From Candidatus Methanoperedentaceae archaeon (GTDB lineage: Archaea; Halobacteriota; Methanosarcinia; Methanosarcinales; Methanoperedenaceae): 16,238 nt of DNA. Positions 14,217 through 16,238 of this stretch are shown here, piece by piece; position 1 is the stretch's first letter; each line of letters opens with the position of its first letter. Below the pieces are notes generated by a model. It was given only the letters and a program-made list of their open reading frames with translations. It made no database searches and was not told the DNA's origin. Both the position numbers and the translations under genes were made by a program. The DNA lies in assembly GCA_014859785.1 (NCBI GenBank), contig JACUTP010000025.1:1-16238 (forward strand), read 5' to 3'.

Positions 14217-14285
14217 TACAGAATGTAATAATCACATATATATATTTCGTTATTGAAATTAATTGACAAATCCCCAAATCGATAA

Positions 14286-14294
14286 CTTTAAATG
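14286..14294 (+). promoter_or_regulatory. TATA box for the two small plus-strand ORFs
   Basis: CTTTAAATG, preceded by GATAA, resembles methanosarcinal TATA boxes and is the best promoter candidate in the purM-DHH gap. Initiation near 14315 is expected. Just downstream is the palindrome ATCCTGaCAGGAT (14326-14338), a possible operator. The rest of the gap between 14217 and 14356 holds no other recognisable feature. Confidence 0.4.
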
Positions 14295-14355
14295 CTTATA
14301 ATGACTTCAATTTAATGGAGAAGGCATCCTGACAGGATACCAAATATCAATAATA

Positions 14356-14484
14356 ATGAAAGAAAAAATACTTGAAATCCACCAAAAACGAACCCCCCAT
14401 ATTAAAGAGGGACAGGAAAAAGAGGAAAAAACGCTTGAATCATGGATGATTGAAGAATATTTTGTACTTTATCAGGCATCTTAA
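14356..14484 (+). CDS. possible 42-residue charged small protein
   Basis: A short open frame starting MKEKILEIHQKR and ending FVLYQAS, rich in lysine and glutamate and probably helical. It has no recognised motif. It lies about 60 bases after a TATA-like element and 15 bases before the small zinc-finger gene on the same strand, which suggests a two-gene unit. Against it, no ribosome-binding site is visible before the ATG and a frame of this length is not improbable by chance. Reported as a candidate only. Confidence 0.3.
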   Translation: MKEKILEIHQKRTPHIKEGQEKEEKTLESWMIEEYFVLYQAS

Positions 14485-14499
14485 CTTTAAGGTTAGAAT

Positions 14500-14655
14500 A
14501 TGGAAGTAACGGGAATCTGCAGCATATGTGGAAATGTGGGGAAGATGCATACATGCATTTTATGTGGCAGACTTGTATGCAGCCGCTGCATTACCGCGGG
14601 GGGAATGTGTATCCATTGTTCCCGCGGCAGGGACTACTCCACTTCCAGGACATAG
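14500..14655 (+). CDS. small eight-cysteine zinc-finger protein
   Basis: A 51-residue protein with four CxxC pairs: C7/C10, C19/C22, C27/C30 and C37/C40, in the order C-x2-C-x8-C-x2-C-x4-C-x2-C-x6-C-x2-C. The regular spacing is that of a two-zinc, cross-braced or HIT-like finger (segments GICSICGNVG, TCILCGRLVCSRC, GGMCIHC), and it is hard to explain as a chance frame. Two zinc ions are predicted. Role unknown: such mini-fingers may bind nucleic acid or a partner protein. A weak AAGGTTAG ribosome-binding site precedes the ATG. Its last 22 bases overlap, tail to tail, the end of the DHH-family gene on the other strand. It may be co-transcribed with the 42-residue frame just upstream. Confidence 0.75.
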   Translation: MEVTGICSICGNVGKMHTCILCGRLVCSRCITAGGMCIHCSRGRDYSTSRT

Positions 14656-15647
14656 AAATATCTTGCAGAAACAGAATCACAAATAGATTTAAGCAGCACC
14701 TGTTTTGATTTTTCATCGTCAGCTACAATGCCGAATACCCCCAGGGGTATAGATGTACTTGCATTGAACGGTCCGCCAGTAACCTCACTCCAGTCCCCGA
14801 ACGCTTTCTTGAGCAGGTTTTTCATGTTTAGTTCCATATTTTCTGTCTCGGCGTAAATATGAATCTTTGTCGCATCCACGGCAAAAACAAGAGCTGTGGA
14901 AACGCCTTCAATATCAAGCATATACTTACAGACCTTGGGGATGGTACCCGCTTCTTTCACAAAACCGACTGTCGTAAATAATGAAGTACCTTTTATTTCC
15001 TTATTACCAATTGCATGGGCAAGGTCCTCGAAGGTTTCTAATTTGACAGACGGGTGTTCAAGGCTGTTAAGCAATTCCGTGTCCATGTACTTATGGATGA
15101 ACCAGTATGCTTCCACGTCCTCAAGCGTGAAATTCGTTACCAGGGTCCTGGTTTTTACCCTGATTGCATAGAGAAGTAACGTCGCAAGCCGTTTATCTAT
15201 TGCAACACCGAGTTTTTTCAGGTACTCTATCATTATACTCGATGTGGTTTCGGTTGTCCTGATATCACGATATTCACTTCGGATTCCTTCAGTTTTCCCG
15301 AGAGTATGCCCGATTACCACTGTGGGAGTGAATTTTTCACCTGTTAACTCTGTTGGCAGTAGATCCACAAAAGCTATAATGTTCTGGGACTGGGCGATTG
15401 CAGGTGTATTCATCACGTCATCGCCAAGGACATTGATAAGGGTCTTGTTCTGTATCAACCCTGTAAAATAAATATGGGCATCCATGTTGTAATGTTCAGC
15501 TATTCTTTTAAGGGCAAGTGAACTCGCAAGTGAATCCGAATCAGGGTTGTCCTTTGTATATATGGTAAGTCTCTGGTTCTGCTGCGAAAGTATTTTCTTA
15601 AAAGCCCGTTGTTTCCAGAAAGTAAAACTCTTGAACATTAATTCCAT
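14634..15647 (-). CDS. DHH-superfamily protein with degenerate active site
   Basis: A 337-residue protein with the two-domain layout of DHH/DHHA1 phosphoesterases (RecJ and NrnA/oligoribonuclease relatives), which normally hydrolyse nucleic acids or small nucleotides with Mn2+. Motif I is intact as DNPDSDSLAS (D36, D38) and motif II as FVDLLP (D95). The DHH signature is replaced by GHT at 113-115 (VVIGHTLG). The later motif expected as DT reads VKT (AIRVKTRTL, 162-169). The DHHA1 GGH motif reads GGP at 291-293. Binding of two metals seems impossible, so it may be a pseudoenzyme that binds nucleotides or RNA. The start could be the ATG at 15647 or 15638; a TATA-like element at 15665-15672 favours a near-leaderless mRNA. 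It may be transcribed toward purM. Confidence 0.75.
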   Translation of the reverse strand: MELMFKSFTFWKQRAFKKILSQQNQRLTIYTKDNPDSDSLASSLALKRIAEHYNMDAHIYFTGLIQNKTLINVLGDDVMNTPAIAQSQNIIAFVDLLPTELTGEKFTPTVVIGHTLGKTEGIRSEYRDIRTTETTSSIMIEYLKKLGVAIDKRLATLLLYAIRVKTRTLVTNFTLEDVEAYWFIHKYMDTELLNSLEHPSVKLETFEDLAHAIGNKEIKGTSLFTTVGFVKEAGTIPKVCKYMLDIEGVSTALVFAVDATKIHIYAETENMELNMKNLLKKAFGDWSEVTGGPFNASTSIPLGVFGIVADDEKSKQVLLKSICDSVSARYFYVLEVE

Positions 15648-15766
15648 AAATTGGTATTATTCAGGATATACTTTTGCAGCCGTATTATGAATTTTCAGGC
15701 GGGTTAAACTTACTGATGGTTAAAGTTCATAAAGGCATGGTCGATGCCAGTGGTATTATAGAGGAA

Positions 15767-15863
15767 TCAAGTAATGCCCGAATAAGACATATTATACGGT
15801 TTTCCTTCTATCGTTACAATCAGGTCACGCCTGTCATATTCAACCTTCTTCACAAATAGCTGG
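15767..15863 (-). pseudogene. 3' tail of an unidentified gene cut by an IS element
   Basis: On the minus strand an open frame reads QLFVKKVEYDRRDL followed by IVTIEGKPYNMSYSGIT and a stop codon at 15767-15769. Its composition looks like real protein (alternating hydrophobic and charged residues), but no good start exists. The frame runs back into the presumed left end of the IS630-like element, so the 5' part of the gene may lie beyond the other end of that element, outside the window. The family is not recognised. An overlapping plus-strand frame (15674-15859) looks less protein-like. Bases 15648-15766 hold only the presumed DHH-gene promoter and a small hairpin (GGCAT/ATGCC, 15734-15748). 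Confidence 0.35.
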
Positions 15864-15865
15864 TA

Positions 15866-16238
15866 GTGCCGAGTCAATAATATAAGGTCGTTGTCTATAT
15901 ATTATATTCCATAATATATCTGAGAGGATGGATTATGAAGAAATATATTGTAACACTTTCCAAAGAAGAACGTGCTGCCCTAAAAGATATCACTTGCAAG
16001 GGAACACATAGCTCACAGCAGGTACTCAATGCTCATATTCTACCCGGGGTCGATGAAGTGGAGCATCAGGTAGAGCGTTTAACCAATGAAGAAATAGCTC
16101 GTGTACATGTTGTAAGTATGAGAAAAATTGAAGCCCATCTGATTGCATTGAGTTGCAGTGAGCCGCCAGAAGGTTATGCGAGATGGTCTCTGAGATTGTT
16201 GGCAGATAAATCAATTGAGCCTGGGTTTTTCGAACGTA
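15866..16238 (+). mobile_element. left part of an IS630-like insertion sequence
   Basis: The element is recognised from its transposase. The left boundary is inferred: TA at 15864-15865 followed by GTGCCGAGTCAATAA lies where the truncated minus-strand frame meets non-coding sequence, and IS630-type elements insert at TA. The right end is outside the window, so the terminal inverted repeats cannot be compared. Confidence 0.5.
15935..16238 (+). CDS. IS630-family transposase, N-terminal part with internal deletion (runs off the edge)
   Basis: The first 101 codons of an IS630-type (DDE) transposase, open to the window edge. MKKYIVTLSKEER is the usual N-terminus, and residues 27-56 (SQQVLNAHILPGVDE, RLTNEEIA) correspond to the first part of the helix-turn-helix region. 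EAHLIALSCSEPPEG follows directly at 66-80, then ARWSLRLLADK. In the family about 40 residues, including the second helix-turn-helix and a basic linker ending in RKLDGE, normally lie between these blocks. Their in-frame loss, along with substitutions in conserved positions, suggests a defective DNA-binding region. A GAGAGG ribosome-binding site precedes the ATG by seven bases. The catalytic DDE domain would lie beyond the window. Confidence 0.8.
   Translation, partial: MKKYIVTLSKEERAALKDITCKGTHSSQQVLNAHILPGVDEVEHQVERLTNEEIARVHVVSMRKIEAHLIALSCSEPPEGYARWSLRLLADKSIEPGFFER

Noticed and set aside
14062..14277. 71-codon minus-strand frame upstream of purM
   Set aside because: Overlaps the purM start in another frame, crosses the inverted repeats and has no protein-like motif.
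15674..15859. 61-codon plus-strand frame before the IS element
   Set aside because: No ribosome-binding site or motif, and the opposite strand reads as a more convincing protein tail.

Overview
The window looks like a chromosomal segment of a methanogen-related euryarchaeon, most plausibly Methanosarcinales; Methanoperedenaceae is a guess from memory of similar gene content. The archaeal assignment rests on an sn-glycerol-1-phosphate dehydrogenase (ether-lipid stereochemistry enzyme), a UPF0179 protein, a DUF63 membrane protein, TATA-type promoters, several apparently leaderless genes and GGTG/AGGAGGTG ribosome-binding sites.

Bases 1-3737 are accessory in character. An HD-domain hydrolase is followed without a gap by an AT-rich gene for an HExxH (putative zinc metallopeptidase) protein. 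After a decayed gene fragment (about 1533-1784) comes a VapBC-type toxin-antitoxin pair, a short 11-bp tandem repeat, and a two-zinc-knuckle PD-(D/E)XK-like nuclease. The decayed fragment is a degenerate direct copy of the 5' end of that nuclease gene, so two copies bracket the toxin-antitoxin pair.

Bases 3761-8117 are housekeeping. On the minus strand lie hisD, a UPF0179 cysteine-rich protein and egsA. On the plus strand lie a DUF63 membrane protein and a SpoIIM-like membrane protein. egsA and the DUF63 gene diverge with only 11 bp between them, so the egsA promoter must lie inside the DUF63 coding sequence.

Bases 8296-12082 hold a tightly packed minus-strand tryptophan operon in the order trpD-trpF-trpE-trpG. 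It covers chorismate to anthranilate, phosphoribosylanthranilate and its isomerisation. trpC, trpB and trpA are not here. Its promoter region carries four TGTACA-like boxes at exact 10-bp spacing directly below the TATA box. TGTACA is the TRP-box consensus bound by the archaeal repressor TrpY, so this is a strong candidate operator. A divergently transcribed lipoprotein of the dienelactone hydrolase family shares the intergenic region.

Bases 13119-15647 hold purM, a region with two competing inverted repeats, two very short plus-strand ORFs (one a convincing 51-residue eight-cysteine zinc-finger protein), and a DHH-superfamily protein in which three catalytic motifs are degenerate. The right edge (about 15866 onward) is the left part of an IS630-like element whose transposase has lost its helix-turn-helix linker. 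It seems to have cut an unidentified minus-strand gene, of which only the 3' tail remains.
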